A DNA stretch of 64,000 bases from Bog-473 sp963726005 (GTDB lineage: Bacteria; Actinomycetota; Acidimicrobiia; Acidimicrobiales; RAAP-2): NCBI GenBank assembly GCA_963726005.1, contig CAVSAT010000015.1, forward strand, positions 1-64,000, given 5' to 3'. Shown in pieces: positions 47,480-57,486 of the stretch (its first letter is position 1; each line of letters starts with the position of its first letter). Made by a program: the position numbers and the translations under genes. A model generated the notes under the pieces. It saw only the letters and a program-made list of their open reading frames with translations, did no database searches and was not told the DNA's origin.

Positions 47480-47835
47480 GTCGGCATCCGCCCGTAGTCG
47501 TCCTCGATCCGCTCGATGTCGTCCTCGCCGAAGTAGCTGCCGTGTTGCACCTCGATGAGGACAACATCCTTGGTGCCTTCATTGGCGACGCGGTGCGCGC
47601 CCTCGAGCGGGATGTCGATCGACTCCCCTGCTCGCACCTCGGTCACCGTGCCGTCGAGCGTCACCTTCGCCGTGCCCGACACGATGAACCAGTGTTCCGC
47701 CCGTCTGGAGTGGCGCTGGTAGCTCAGCCGCTTGCCCGGGTGCACCACGAGGCGCTTGACCTTGTGGTCGGGCGCGACGTCATCGAGCACGGTGTAGTTG
47801 CCCCAGGGGCGCTCCGAGTATTCACGCTCACTCAC
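47476..47835 (-). CDS. cupin, mannose-6-phosphate isomerase type II C-terminal-like
   Basis: 119 residues. SERPWGNYTVLDD, VKRLVVHPGKRLSYQRHSRR, EHWFIVSGTAKVTLDG and GAHRVANEGTKDVVLIEVQHG give both cupin motifs with metal-binding His and Glu residues. This is the isolated cupin related to the C-terminus of GDP-mannose pyrophosphorylase/PMI fusions, so it probably isomerises or binds a sugar phosphate. It is coupled to metF by a four-base overlap, with no obvious metabolic link. Confidence 0.9.
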   Translation of the reverse strand: MSEREYSERPWGNYTVLDDVAPDHKVKRLVVHPGKRLSYQRHSRRAEHWFIVSGTAKVTLDGTVTEVRAGESIDIPLEGAHRVANEGTKDVVLIEVQHGSYFGEDDIERIEDDYGRMPT

Positions 47836-47882
47836 TGCTCATCGTCTCTCCGTGGCCACGCGGCTGTTCGTTTTCGCCGTCG

Positions 47883-48746
47883 TCATTTGACCGTCAGCTC
47901 CGCCGCTCGCAGCGCGTTGCGCAACAGCATGGCACGCGTCATGGGGCCCACCCCACCGATGCGCGGCGTGATCCAACCAGCCACCTCGGCGACGTCCGGA
48001 TGGGCATCGGGGATCAGCTTTCTTCCCTCGAAGGTTGTGCCGGCGGACACCACGGCCGCCCCGGGCTTGACCATGTCGGGGGTGAGGAGGTGGGGCCTTC
48101 CGGCCGCGGCGACGACGATGTCGGCCGTCCGCGCGATGGCGGCCATGTCACTCCGGGCGACGCCCGTGTGCAGCACCGTCACGGCGGCGTTGTAGCCGGG
48201 GCGCTTCAACGTGAGCAGGTTGGCGAGGGGGCGACCGATCGTCACGCCTCGCCCGATGATCACCACGTGGTGGCCCTCGACCGGGACCTCGTAGGCCTGG
48301 AGGAGCTCGACGATCCCCGCCGGCGTGCACGGCAACGGGCCGGGCGTGCCCAGGACGAGCCGGCCCAGGTTCACCGGGTGGAGCCCGTCGACGTCCTTGG
48401 CCGGGTCGACCGCCAGCAGCGCTTGCTCTTCGTCGAGGCTCTCCGGTAGCGGGAGCTGCACCAGAAAGGCACTCACGGCTGGGTCTGCGTTGAGGTGCGC
48501 GATGACCTCGAGCACCTCTTGCTGCGTCGCCGTGGCCGGCAGGTGCTCGCCGACCGAGTACATACCGACGGCGGCGCAGTCCTCGTGCTTCAGCGCGACG
48601 TAGCGCTGGCTGGGCACATCGTCGCCCACGAGGACCGTGCCGAGGCCGACGGTGACACCGTCCGCCTGCAACTCCGCGACGCGGGCCGCCACCTCGAAGC
48701 GGATTCGGGCCGCCACGGGTTCGCCGTCCAGCAGGATGGCGCCCAT
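47883..48746 (-). CDS. folD: methylene-THF dehydrogenase / methenyl-THF cyclohydrolase
   Basis: 287 residues from the ATG at 48746. FolD motifs are present: VGLGTVLVGDDVPSQRYVAL, the active lysine region YVALKHEDC, FLVQLPLPESLDEEQALLAV, KDVDGLHPVNLGRLVL, CTPAGIVELL and the NADP loop VVIIGRGVTIGRPLANLL. It interconverts 5,10-methylene- and 10-formyl-THF, the C1 donor for PurH and PurN just upstream. Its start overlaps the purH stop by one base (TGATG). Confidence 0.96.
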   Translation of the reverse strand: MGAILLDGEPVAARIRFEVAARVAELQADGVTVGLGTVLVGDDVPSQRYVALKHEDCAAVGMYSVGEHLPATATQQEVLEVIAHLNADPAVSAFLVQLPLPESLDEEQALLAVDPAKDVDGLHPVNLGRLVLGTPGPLPCTPAGIVELLQAYEVPVEGHHVVIIGRGVTIGRPLANLLTLKRPGYNAAVTVLHTGVARSDMAAIARTADIVVAAAGRPHLLTPDMVKPGAAVVSAGTTFEGRKLIPDAHPDVAEVAGWITPRIGGVGPMTRAMLLRNALRAAELTVK

Positions 48747-50318
48747 CAGTGCCGAAAGTGGCGCTCGCCGGTCATGACCATGGCCAGACCTGCCTTGTCT
48801 GCCGCGGCGGTCACCTCTTCGTCGCGCACGGAGCCTCCGGGCTGGACCACTGCCGTGACGCCGGCATCGGCCAGGACGAGCAAGCCGTCGGGGAAGGGGA
48901 AGAAGGCGTCGCTCGCCCCCGCGCCGCCCTTGGCGCGCTCGCCGGCCTTCTGCACCGCGATCTCGGCGGCGACGACACGGGACTGCTGCCCGGCGCCCAC
49001 CCCGACCGCCTGGCCGCCGGAGACGACGGCGATGGCGTTGGAGGTCGTGCGGCCGCACACGCGCCAGGCCAGCACCAGGTCGCGCCACTCGTCCTCGGTG
49101 GGGCTCCGGCGGGTGACGGTGCGCCAATCGCTGCGGGGCGAGACGAAGGCGTCGACGTCCTGCACGAGCACGCTGGTGCCCAGACTGCGTAATTGGCGCA
49201 CCGGCTGCTCGGGGGCGGGGCCCGACAGGAGGCGGGTGGCCTTGCGCCGGCCGGCGAGCTTCTCCAGGGCCTCGGGCGTGTAGGACGAGGCGATGATGAC
49301 GTCGGCCTGCGGTCCAGCGGCGATGGCGTCGGCCACCTCTGGCGTCACCTCGCCCCCGATGGCGACGACGCCGCCGAACGCGCTCTGGACGTCACATTCC
49401 AGCGCACGCTCGTAGGCAGTGACGAGGTCACCCGCGACGGCGGCGCCGCAGGGGTTGGCATGCTTGATGATCGCCACCGCAGGCAGGCCGGCGTCGGCCG
49501 CCAGCTCGTGGACCAGCCGCCAGGCGGCGTCGCCGTCGAAGAGGTTGAGGTAACTCAGCGGATTGCCGCCGTGCTGGACCATGCCATCCCACCAACTCGT
49601 CGTCCCCGACGTGCGGTAGCGTGCGCCGCGCTCGATGCGGGTTCTCGCCGTAGCGCAGCACCCCGGTGCGCTCCAGAGTCAGGTGCAGTGTCGGTGGCAG
49701 GACGGACGCCTGCTCTGCCTCCTCAACGTCGGTCGCGGTGGCTCCCCCGAGGTTGCCGACGGGTGCGGGACCGCCGGCGTCGAGCCAGGCGACGATGGCC
49801 GCGTCGTAGGCGGCGGTGTGCGCGAAGGCGGCGCGCGCCAGCCGACGCCGGGTCGCTGCGGACAGGGTGCCCGAGCGACGCAGCTCCTCGAGCACGATGG
49901 GGTAGTCAGCCGGCGAGGTGACGATGCCCACGTGCTCGTGGTTCTTGGCGGCGGCACGCACCATCGTGGGACCACCGACATCGATCAGCTCGATGGAGGG
50001 GTCCGACGAGAATGGGTACAGGTTCGACACCACGAGGTCGATGGCGTCGATGCCATAGGTGTCCAGGTCGGCCATGTGCTCGGGCTTGGAGCGGTCGGCC
50101 AGGATCCCGCCGTGGATCTTGGGGTGGAGGGTCTTGACCCGGCCCCCGAGCATCTCGGGCGAGCCGGTCACCTCGGCCACCTCGGTGTGCGCGATGCCCG
50201 CCTCGCTCAGCTTCGCCGAGGTGTTGCCGCTGGCCACCAGCTCCCACCCCAGCTCAGAGAGCCCCTGGGCCAGCCCGACGAGGCCTTCCTTGTCGTACAC
50301 CGACAGCAGGGCCCTCAC
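48746..50318 (-). CDS. purH: bifunctional AICAR formyltransferase / IMP cyclohydrolase (one frameshift)
   Basis: About 524 residues bridged across a one-base shift near 49615. The N-terminal IMP cyclohydrolase part starts RALLSVYDKEGLVGLAQGLS and contains GRVKTLHPKIHGGILADRS and DLVVSNLYPF. The formyltransferase part contains IIKHANPCGAAVA (Lys-His catalytic pair), AFGGVVAIGG and DAFFPFPDGL. LRYGENPHR lies in one frame and TSGTTSWWDGMVQHGGNPL in the next, so the gene is surely intact in the cell. It makes IMP in the last two purine steps. Start GTG at 50318, 16 bp after purN. Confidence 0.93.
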
Positions 50319-50334
50319 GACGTCATCTCCAACG

Positions 50335-50958
50335 TCATCGCCTGGATTGCTCCTTTTCTCGTTCCTCGATCTCTTGCTCGATCTCCCGCCCCGCTTCGAG
50401 CTCCCCCAGCGCCCAGGCCACGGTGGCCGGGTACAAGGTGCGCTCGACGACCTTGATCCGCTCGTGCAGCGTTTCCTCGGTGTCGCCGGGCAGCACCGGG
50501 ACCACCTCTTGGGCCAGGATCGGCCCGGCGTCCATCTCCAAGGTGGCCAAGTGCACGGTGCACCCCGTCTCGGGCACGCCGGCGGCCAGGGCGTCGCGCA
50601 CCCCGTGCCAGCCCGGGAACGAAGGAAGCAATGCCGGGTGCGTGTTCAAGATCCGTCGCGGAAAGGCGCGATGGACGGCGTCCGTCATCACCGTCCCGAA
50701 GCCGGCCATGGCCACGAGGTCGACCTGGTGCGCTACCAGCGTGGCCGCCACGGTCGCGGTGAAGCCGTCTCGATCGAAGTCGGGGCCGAAGCCGCCGTAC
50801 CCGGTCCGGTCGACCAGCTCAGCGGCGGCACCGTGGGGCTCAGCCAGGGCCAGGGCGGCGCAGGGCCGGTCCGAAAGTACGACGCTGGCCGGGAGGCCCG
50901 CCTCGAACATGGCCTGCAGGATCGTCCCGGAACCCGAGACAAGAACCGCGAGACGCAC
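50335..50958 (-). CDS. purN: phosphoribosylglycinamide formyltransferase
   Basis: 207 residues from a GTG at 50958. RLAVLVSGSGTILQAMFEAG starts the Rossmann-like fold. The catalytic Asn-His pair is in RILNTHPALLPSFPGWHGV and the catalytic Asp in HLATLEMDAGPILAQEVVPV. It transfers formyl from 10-formyl-THF to GAR. The tail (REIEQEIEEREKEQSRR) is charged. It heads a purN-purH-folD-cupin-metF group, all on the minus strand with gaps of 50 bp or less. Confidence 0.95.
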   Translation of the reverse strand: MRLAVLVSGSGTILQAMFEAGLPASVVLSDRPCAALALAEPHGAAAELVDRTGYGGFGPDFDRDGFTATVAATLVAHQVDLVAMAGFGTVMTDAVHRAFPRRILNTHPALLPSFPGWHGVRDALAAGVPETGCTVHLATLEMDAGPILAQEVVPVLPGDTEETLHERIKVVERTLYPATVAWALGELEAGREIEQEIEEREKEQSRR

Positions 50959-51361
50959 AAAATCAATCTAGTGCGTGGCCTATTGAGCCTAGGTTGGCCG
51001 AGACACCGGATTGAGCCCCGATTGGCCTCTTATCTCCGAGTGGCCTCTCAGACCAAGGGGGTGGCCGGCCGCTCCGCTGCAGCAACCAAGCTGGGCGGTC
51101 CGCCCGCTGGGCAGCCGCAGGGCAGCCGGCCGTTCTCCTGCGTTGTGGGCCAACGAGCGAGCTCAAGCTCCCGCCGGGTCGCAGGGGAGCCCGAACCTGA
51201 CCGATTGACGTCCTCGCCGAGATTCCCGTTGCACCGCGGCAGAACCGCGGCGACTGCCGTGGATTCCGGTGCTTACGCCGTGAACCTCGCGTGGCGGCAA
51301 TCACTGACCCTGCAGATCTATCTACCTAAATGTGCCGGTCCGACCCCCAACGAGTGTCCTT
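50959..51361. other. intergenic stretch upstream of purN
   Basis: 403 bases without a credible gene. TGGCCTCTTATCTCCGAG and TGGCCTCTCAGACCAAG form a loose direct repeat near 51023-51060. No riboswitch or tRNA was recognised. The purN promoter should lie at its left end. Confidence 0.4.
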
Positions 51362-51784
51362 CTACGACTTCGCGTCATTGAGTTTCTTCGCCAGCGCTTC
51401 GGCGAATATGTCGACATGGTGGTCACCCTGTTCCAACAGCGCCAGGCAGGCATTGGACCGAGCCCGTCGCTGATCCCCGTCCGCATCTTCCAGGCTCCGG
51501 AAGGCGACCGCGGCGTTCCGGTAGACACCCGCTGCCGCGCCCAGCTCACCTTCGGCCTTCCCGAAGCCTCTTGGCGCGCGAGCGCTGCTGAGCCACCCAG
51601 CAAGGCTGCCGCAAGCAATGACCACCTCTGAAGCAACTGCCGTGGACGCCTCGTACGGGGTATCCCGTTCAATGTCGTACCCCTCGCGAAGCCGCTCGAC
51701 CGCAGCGGTAACGAGAGCGAGGCGTTCTTTGGCAGCAGCCGCCCATCGGTATCTGGCTGCTTCGAGCTCAGCATCCGAGGGCAT
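51362..51784 (-). CDS. hypothetical helical protein
   Basis: 140 residues from the ATG at 51784 (MPSDAELEAARYRWAAAAKE). TATATT at 51796-51791 lies six bases before the ATG, which suggests leaderless translation. The protein is helical and Ala-rich, with VERLREGYDIERDTPYEAST, VVIACGSLAGWLSSARAPRG and a TPR-like end (ACLALLEQGDHHVDIFAEAL). No membrane helix is present and no family was recognised. It diverges from the MFS gene. Confidence 0.6.
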   Translation of the reverse strand: MPSDAELEAARYRWAAAAKERLALVTAAVERLREGYDIERDTPYEASTAVASEVVIACGSLAGWLSSARAPRGFGKAEGELGAAAGVYRNAAVAFRSLEDADGDQRRARSNACLALLEQGDHHVDIFAEALAKKLNDAKS

Positions 51785-51928
51785 CAAAGGAATATAGGCA
51801 GCTCAGGGGCCCTAGTTCACCAAACGTTCGCGTTCTATTCACCTGTAGATAACCCTAAGTTTGCCCTTTCGTCACCCTGGCCTGGGAGATTGCAGCAGGA
51901 CCATCGGTGCGAGGAAGGCAAAGATCGA

Positions 51929-53473
51929 GTGACCGAGCTGAATTTGGCGGGTTCGGGGGCCGACGATCTCGGCGATTTGTTGCCCCAGAGCGGCCTTGCC
52001 GCATCGGGGCCTACCGTCACTTATCTCCTCAACGAGGCGCCAACCAGCAAGTTCCACCGCCGAGCCGTCCTCATCTCTGGGGTGGGCTTCTTTACCGACG
52101 CCTATGACCTCTTTGTCATTGCCACCGTGGCGACACTCGTCAAGTCTCAGTGGCACCTGACGACGACTCAGACGAGCTGGGTCACCGGATCGGCCATCCT
52201 GGCCGCCTTCTTCGGCGCAGTGCTCTTCGGTCGAATCGCCGACGTGATCGGCCGCAAGACCGTCTACACGGTGGTCGCTCTCATCATGATTGTTGGGGCG
52301 ATCGCTTCGGCTCTCGCACCCGGGTTCTTGTTCCTGGTGGTGGCTCGCTTCGTGCTGGGGCTGGGGATTGGGGGCGACTACCCGGTGTCTGCCGTCCTCA
52401 TGAGTGAGTACGCAAACCGTAAAGACCGCGGGCGACTGGTCGGACTTGTTTTCTCGATGCAGGCGCTGGGCCTGATCGTGGGGCCGCTGGTTGCACTGGT
52501 CCTGCTCTCCGCTGGCATCAGCGGCAACGTCACCTGGCGGCTGCTGTTGGGTCTCGGCGCACTGCCTGCAGCAGCCGTCGTCTACTTGCGGGCCAAAATG
52601 CCGGAGTCGCCCCGGTTCCAAGCCCGAGTCCAGGGCAAGGCGGACCGTGCCGCCAAGCAGCTCCATGTGTTCGCCGGCGGCGCTATCGACGCCTCTGACA
52701 CGGTCTCGGATGGCACCAGGCGCCTGACCCTCCGCCAGTTCCTTGGCGACCGACGCATGTTGCTGCTTCTCGTCGGGACGGCTGGGACCTGGTTCCTCTT
52801 CGATTACGCCTATTACGGCAACACTCTCTCGCTACCGAGCATTCTGAAGGAAGTTGCTCCGCATGCCAGCCTGGAGGCCAAGCTGGTCTGGACCCTTGGC
52901 ATCTTCGTGGTCTTTGCCGTGCCGGGCTACCTGTTGGCCATCGCAAGGATGGACCGCATCGGTCATCGTCGTTTGCAGTTCATCGGGTTCGCCGTGATGG
53001 CGTTGTGCTTTTTGGTCCTGGGGGCGTTCCCTGCCCTCACCACCACAGTCGCGCCATTCCTATTGATCTTCGGACTCAGCTACTTCTTCACTGAGTTCGG
53101 GCCAAACACGACGACCTTTGTCATGCCTTCGGAGGTCTTTCCCGTCAGCATGCGCACGACCGGTCACGGTATCGCCGCTGGGGTCGGCAAGCTCGGAGCG
53201 TTCGTCGGGGTCTTCCTCGTGCCGCAGTTGCAGAAGCAAGTGAATCTCCGAGGAATGCTCCTCGTCGCTGGCGCTGCGGCCATCTTTGGATTCCTCCTCA
53301 CGATGGTGCTTCCCGAACCCGCTCGGCGGACCCTGGAAGACGTGTCGGGCGAAGACGCCGCTATGGCCGTTCCGGCATCGGAGCTTCCAACTGTTGATGT
53401 GATCCAGAGCGCTCAGATTCCAACGACGAATCTCATCGTCGTTAAAGGCGCGGTACCCGCCTCACAAGACTGA
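51929..53473 (+). CDS. MFS transporter, phosphate:H+ symporter-like (PHS family)
   Basis: 514 residues from a GTG at 51929 with GAGGAAGG about ten bases upstream; a TTG at 51890 is the alternative. There are twelve hydrophobic helices. The loop 2-3 MFS motif reads GRIADVIGRK, and GLGIGGDYPVSAVLMSEYAN is the characteristic Pho84-type helix 4 motif. A central loop of about 60 residues separates the halves (ESPRFQARVQGKADRAAKQL). It should import inorganic phosphate or a similar anion with protons. No regulator is adjacent. Confidence 0.9.
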   Translation: MTELNLAGSGADDLGDLLPQSGLAASGPTVTYLLNEAPTSKFHRRAVLISGVGFFTDAYDLFVIATVATLVKSQWHLTTTQTSWVTGSAILAAFFGAVLFGRIADVIGRKTVYTVVALIMIVGAIASALAPGFLFLVVARFVLGLGIGGDYPVSAVLMSEYANRKDRGRLVGLVFSMQALGLIVGPLVALVLLSAGISGNVTWRLLLGLGALPAAAVVYLRAKMPESPRFQARVQGKADRAAKQLHVFAGGAIDASDTVSDGTRRLTLRQFLGDRRMLLLLVGTAGTWFLFDYAYYGNTLSLPSILKEVAPHASLEAKLVWTLGIFVVFAVPGYLLAIARMDRIGHRRLQFIGFAVMALCFLVLGAFPALTTTVAPFLLIFGLSYFFTEFGPNTTTFVMPSEVFPVSMRTTGHGIAAGVGKLGAFVGVFLVPQLQKQVNLRGMLLVAGAAAIFGFLLTMVLPEPARRTLEDVSGEDAAMAVPASELPTVDVIQSAQIPTTNLIVVKGAVPASQD

Positions 53474-53738
53474 TCCATCGCCATAGCCAGCTAGGCGCTG
53501 CGTGTCGGAATGAGCGGCTTAGGCCGCGCGTTCACTTCCCCGAGCCGGAGCCGAACCTCCTCCGTGTTCCGCAGGCAGGTGGTGCTAGCCCCCCGAGACT
53601 GTGTCGGTGCTAGCCACCTACCGGCGGCGGTCCGCTGCGCCCACAATGCAAATCGGAGCGTGCGAGCGAGCGTCTCCGGGGGGTCACGCGTGGTCTCGCT
53701 CCTGGATGTCCCACAGATGGACAAAGGGAGGTAGGGCA

Positions 53739-54458
53739 ATGAAAGACTCGAGTTTCAGTCGATGGATGGGGCCCGTAGGGCTGCTCGCCGTGGTGGCGAT
53801 CTTCGTGGGCTTCGGCCCGCTCGGGGGGAACTCTCCCGATGAGAACGCATCCGGCGTCACCGTTGCCAACTGGTACAACTCGCACGTCGGGCAGAGCTGG
53901 GGATCGATCTACGCGGTCTCGATCGGAGCGGCCCTCCTGATCGTGTTCCTGGTCCACCTGCGCACGGTCCTGCGGCAGACCAGCGGCGAGAGCCTGCTGC
54001 CGAACGTCGCGTTTTTCGCGTCGGTCCTCTTGCTGGCGGGGCTCATGGTGTCGGGTGTGGACCAGGTCGTCCTGATCCTGGCCGCGCACAACCACCAATT
54101 CGCCATCGCCCACTCGGCCAACTTCATCAGCAACAACGACGAATTCGGGTTGGTCTTCGGCATGGCTCTGCTCACGCTGTCCACGGGCCTGTGCATCCTG
54201 GTGCACCGCCGGGCACCTCTCCCCAGGACGCTCGGGTGGTACTCCGTGCTCGTGGCCATCGTCAGCTGCGCCGGTCCGCTGAGCGGCCTGGCGTTCCTCT
54301 TCGGGCTCCCGATCTGGGTCATCGCGACCGGGTTCGTCATCACCGTGAAGGCACGCCGGGGCACGCTCGGGCCGTCGTCCGCGGCGGGGGCACCGTCGAA
54401 GGCCGCCGCCGAGTCCTCGTCGAGCTTCCGGTCGGTGGGCGAGCCGGCGACGACCTAG
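53739..54458 (+). CDS. multi-pass membrane protein, unknown function
   Basis: 239 residues. GGGAGG precedes the ATG at 53739. About six membrane helices: GPVGLLAVVAIFVGFGPLG, the segment around IYAVSIGAALLIVFLVHL, NVAFFASVLLLAGLMVSGVD, FGLVFGMALLTLSTGLCILV, GWYSVLVAIVSCAGPLSGLA and FGLPIWVIATGFVITVKA. The C-terminus is Ala/Ser-rich. The loop after helix 1 is conserved-looking (NSPDENASGVTVANWYNSHV), as in DUF4386-like proteins, but I am unsure of the family. Confidence 0.75.
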   Translation: MKDSSFSRWMGPVGLLAVVAIFVGFGPLGGNSPDENASGVTVANWYNSHVGQSWGSIYAVSIGAALLIVFLVHLRTVLRQTSGESLLPNVAFFASVLLLAGLMVSGVDQVVLILAAHNHQFAIAHSANFISNNDEFGLVFGMALLTLSTGLCILVHRRAPLPRTLGWYSVLVAIVSCAGPLSGLAFLFGLPIWVIATGFVITVKARRGTLGPSSAAGAPSKAAAESSSSFRSVGEPATT

Positions 54459-54574
54459 CCAACCAGGCGGGCGCCCGGCCGGCGTGAACGGCCGAGACTG
54501 CGCCCGAAGCTCTCCGGTCGTCAGCCGCCTTCGTGGCAAGGCCTACGTCCGTTGGGTCCCTGGTCGTGCGGGGG

Positions 54575-55465
54575 TTAGGCGAGCCCCCGCACGATCTCGA
54601 CCATCTTCTCCCCGCACTCGGTCGGGTTCTGCGCCACGGCGACGCCGGCGGAGGACAGCGCCTCCATCTTGGCCTGGGCCGTGCCCTGGGAGCCCGAGAT
54701 GATGGCGCCGGCGTGACCCATCTTGCGGCCGGGCGGCGCCGTCACGCCGGCGATGTACGCCGCGACGGGCTTGGTCATGCTCGCCGCGATGAACTCGGCC
54801 GCCCGCTCCTCCTCGGAGCCGCCGATCTCGCCGATCATCATGACGGCCTTGGTGTCGGGGTCGGCCTCGAAGGCCGCCAGACAGTCGATGAAGTTCGTGC
54901 CGGGGACGGGGTCGCCCCCGATGCCGACGCAGGTGGTCTGGCCGACGCCCTGCTGGGACAGCTCGTGGAGGGCCTGATAGGTCAGCGTGCCCGAGCGCGA
55001 CACGATGCCCACCGGACCGCCCGCCAGCGCGATGTCGCCCGAGGTGATGCCGATGTTGCACTTCCCTGGGCTGATGATGCCGGGGCAGTTCGGACCGAGC
55101 AGCCGGGTGGAGGGGAACTCCTCGACCAGGCGGTTGTAGGCGAGCGCCTCGTCCTGGGCCGGAATGCCCTCGGTGATGCACACGATGAAGGCGATGCCGG
55201 CTGCGGCCGCCTCGACGATGGCGTCGGCGGCGCCCCGCGGCGGCACCGAGATGAACGACGCGGTCGCACCGGTCTCCTTCACCGCCTCGGCCACGGAGGC
55301 GAAGACCGGGATGCCCTCGATCTCCTCACCGCCACGCTTCGGGTTGGTGCCGCCCACGATCTTGGTGCCGTAGGCCTTGTTGCGCAGGCCGTGGAAGAGC
55401 CCCTGGCTCGTCGGGCTGATGCCCTGGATCACGACCTTGGTCGTGTCGTCGACGAAGATGCTCAC
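54575..55465 (-). CDS. sucD: succinyl-CoA synthetase alpha subunit
   Basis: 296 residues. The CoA-binding fold starts with DDTTKVVIQGISPTSQGLFH. The CoA site is PPRGAADAIVEA, followed by LLGPNCPGIISPGKCNIGI. The phosphohistidine is in GRKMGHAGAIISGSQGTAQA. It forms succinate and ATP or GTP from succinyl-CoA with SucC. It lies 60 bp downstream of sucC and is cotranscribed with it. Confidence 0.97.
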   Translation of the reverse strand: MSIFVDDTTKVVIQGISPTSQGLFHGLRNKAYGTKIVGGTNPKRGGEEIEGIPVFASVAEAVKETGATASFISVPPRGAADAIVEAAAAGIAFIVCITEGIPAQDEALAYNRLVEEFPSTRLLGPNCPGIISPGKCNIGITSGDIALAGGPVGIVSRSGTLTYQALHELSQQGVGQTTCVGIGGDPVPGTNFIDCLAAFEADPDTKAVMMIGEIGGSEEERAAEFIAASMTKPVAAYIAGVTAPPGRKMGHAGAIISGSQGTAQAKMEALSSAGVAVAQNPTECGEKMVEIVRGLA

Positions 55466-55525
55466 GTTCTCTGTGTCCTCTCGGGGTCTGGTTGCTCGGT
55501 CCGGGTGCCGGTTGTCGGCGCGCGC

Positions 55526-56668
55526 TCAGGGGTTGGCGAGCGCGACGGCGTGGCGCGCAGCCTCGAGCATGGTGGGCTCGGCGATCAGTGTGTTCGACAG
55601 GTGCGAGGCGAGCAGGGCACGGCCCTCGACGGCGTTCGTGCCATCGAGGCGCATGACCACCGGCGAGCCGAGCTTGACGCGGCCGATGGCTTCGATGATC
55701 CCCTTGGCCACCTCGTCGACCCGCGTGATGCCCCCGAAGATGTTGACGAAGATGGATTTGACCGCCGGATCGGCGTTGATCACCTCCAGGGCGGCGGCCA
55801 TCACATCGGCATTGGCACCGCCCCCGATGTCGAGGAAGTTCGCGGCCTGCCCGCCGACCTGGGTCACGACGTCGAGCGTGCTCATCGCGAGCCCGGCACC
55901 GTTGGCGATGATGCCCACGGTGCCCGACAACCCGATGTAGTTGAGGCCCTTCTCCTTGGCCATCCTCTCGCGGGGGTCGACGTCGGAGTCGTCCTCGTAC
56001 TCCTCCCACTCGGGGTGGCGGAAGGCGGCGTTCTCGTCGAGCGTGACCTTGGCGTCGAGCGCGTGGACCTTGCCCTCCGGCGTGAGGATGAGCGGGTTGA
56101 TCTCGGCGAGGTCGCAATCGCCCTCGACGTAGCAGTGGTACAGGCGCACGAGCAGCGTGGCCGCCTGCTCCCGCGCCTCGGGGTCGAGGTTGGCCCGGTT
56201 GACCCACTCGCGGGCCGCCTCCTCGCTCAGCCCCGCCACGGGGTCGACGTGGATCTTGGCGATGGCGTCGGGGTTGGTCTCGGCCACCTCCTCGATCTCG
56301 ACGCCGCCCTCCGCCGAGAGCATGCCGAGGTGGAGCTTGGCCTGCCGGTCGAGGGTGAAGCTGGCGTAGTACTCCTTGGCGATGTCCGAGGCGTGCTCGA
56401 TCCACAGGCGCCGGACGACATGGCCCTTGATATCGAGGCCGAGGATGTTGCCCGCGTGCAGGCGCACCTCGTCGGCGTCGCCGGCCAGCTTCACGCCGCC
56501 CGCCTTGCCCCGTCCGCCGACCTTGACCTGCGCCTTGACCACCACCGGATAGCCGGCAGCCTCCGCCTGCGCGACGGCCTCGTCCACCGTGTCGGCCACG
56601 CCGCCGGGCGAGGTCGAGATGCCGAAGCGGGCGAAGTACTGCTTGCCCTGGTACTCGTAGAGGTCCAC
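55526..56668 (-). CDS. sucC: succinyl-CoA synthetase beta subunit
   Basis: 380 residues from the GTG at 56668 (VDLYEYQGKQYFARFGISTS); AAGGAG is about twelve bases upstream. The upstream open stretch is Pro/Arg-rich and was not taken as coding. ATP-grasp motifs include VVVKAQVKVGGRGKAGGVKL, CDLAEINPLILTPEGKVHAL and ALDAKVTLDENAAFRH. NFLDIGGGANADVMAAAL and IFVNIFGGITRVDEVAKGI are typical of the C-terminal domain. Operon with sucD. Confidence 0.97.
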   Translation of the reverse strand: MDLYEYQGKQYFARFGISTSPGGVADTVDEAVAQAEAAGYPVVVKAQVKVGGRGKAGGVKLAGDADEVRLHAGNILGLDIKGHVVRRLWIEHASDIAKEYYASFTLDRQAKLHLGMLSAEGGVEIEEVAETNPDAIAKIHVDPVAGLSEEAAREWVNRANLDPEAREQAATLLVRLYHCYVEGDCDLAEINPLILTPEGKVHALDAKVTLDENAAFRHPEWEEYEDDSDVDPRERMAKEKGLNYIGLSGTVGIIANGAGLAMSTLDVVTQVGGQAANFLDIGGGANADVMAAALEVINADPAVKSIFVNIFGGITRVDEVAKGIIEAIGRVKLGSPVVMRLDGTNAVEGRALLASHLSNTLIAEPTMLEAARHAVALANP

Positions 56669-56792
56669 TTTGGGTGCTTTCTCCTTGTTCTTCTTCCGTG
56701 GGGATCGGTGGGGTTCCGTGGGGATCGGTGGGGTCGGGTCGCGTGCTGAGTCCGGGCGGTGGGTCGGACGGCCTGCCGCGGGAGGGAGCGGG

Positions 56793-57209
56793 TCAGGCCT
56801 CGAGGGCCTCCTCGCGGGCATCGAGTGCCTGGGAGAGCCACATCCCGATGGCATCGAGGGGCGCGCCCGGGGTGAAGACCTGGGCCACGCCCTCTTCCTT
56901 CAAGGTCGGGATGTCGGGCTCGGGGATGATCCCCCCCACGATGATCAGGACGTCGCCGCGCCCGGCGTCGGCCAGCAGCTTGACGACCTTGGGCACCAGG
57001 GTGAGGTGTGCGCCCGAGAGCAACGACAGGCCGACGGCGTCGGCGTCCTCCTGCACGACGGCCTGGACCACCTGCTCGGGCGTCTGGTGCAGGCCGGTGT
57101 AGACGACCTCGAAGCCACTGTCGCGCAGCGCCCTGGCGATGACCTTGGCTCCCCGGTCGTGGCCATCGAGGCCGGGCTTGGCCACGACCACCCGGTAGGG
57201 ACGTCTCAT
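56793..57209 (-). CDS. cobalamin-binding protein, methylmalonyl-CoA mutase small domain type
   Basis: 138 residues. The B12-binding signature DxHxxG is in VVVAKPGLDGHDRGAKVIAR, with the later SxL (VGLSLLSGAH) and GG (IIVGGIIPEPD) motifs. It corresponds to the free C-terminal or beta subunit of acyl-CoA mutases such as methylmalonyl-CoA or isobutyryl-CoA mutase. No mutase large subunit is in the window. It lies 124 bp upstream of sucC on the same strand; methylmalonyl-CoA mutase yields succinyl-CoA, the SucCD substrate, so the pairing makes sense. Confidence 0.92.
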   Translation of the reverse strand: MRRPYRVVVAKPGLDGHDRGAKVIARALRDSGFEVVYTGLHQTPEQVVQAVVQEDADAVGLSLLSGAHLTLVPKVVKLLADAGRGDVLIIVGGIIPEPDIPTLKEEGVAQVFTPGAPLDAIGMWLSQALDAREEALEA

Positions 57210-57486
57210 GCTGGTCCCAGGATAGGGAAGCCCTGGTGCCGGGCGCCAGACAGGCAGAGCAGACCCGATCAAAGCCCGAGATCGGCGCGAAGTCGTTGAA
57301 GCCCTGAAGAATCGGGGCGCCGCTCCCCAGAGGGTCGCCAGGGTCGCCGATCCATAGGCGACGGCCGTCGCCATCGTGGCCATCTTTCGAGCCAGGGCCA
57401 TGGGAGGACGAGTTCCGACCGTCAGTATTCGCGTTTGTTGTGCGCCAGCGCGAGCCTGTAACCCCCGAGAGACCCTCCTCAGCTGT

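Noticed and set aside
57210..57486. Upstream extension of the cobalamin-binding protein
   Set aside because: The extra residues are Ala/Arg-rich and unlike the family; the ATG at 57209 gives the normal MRRPYRVVVAKPGLDGHD start.
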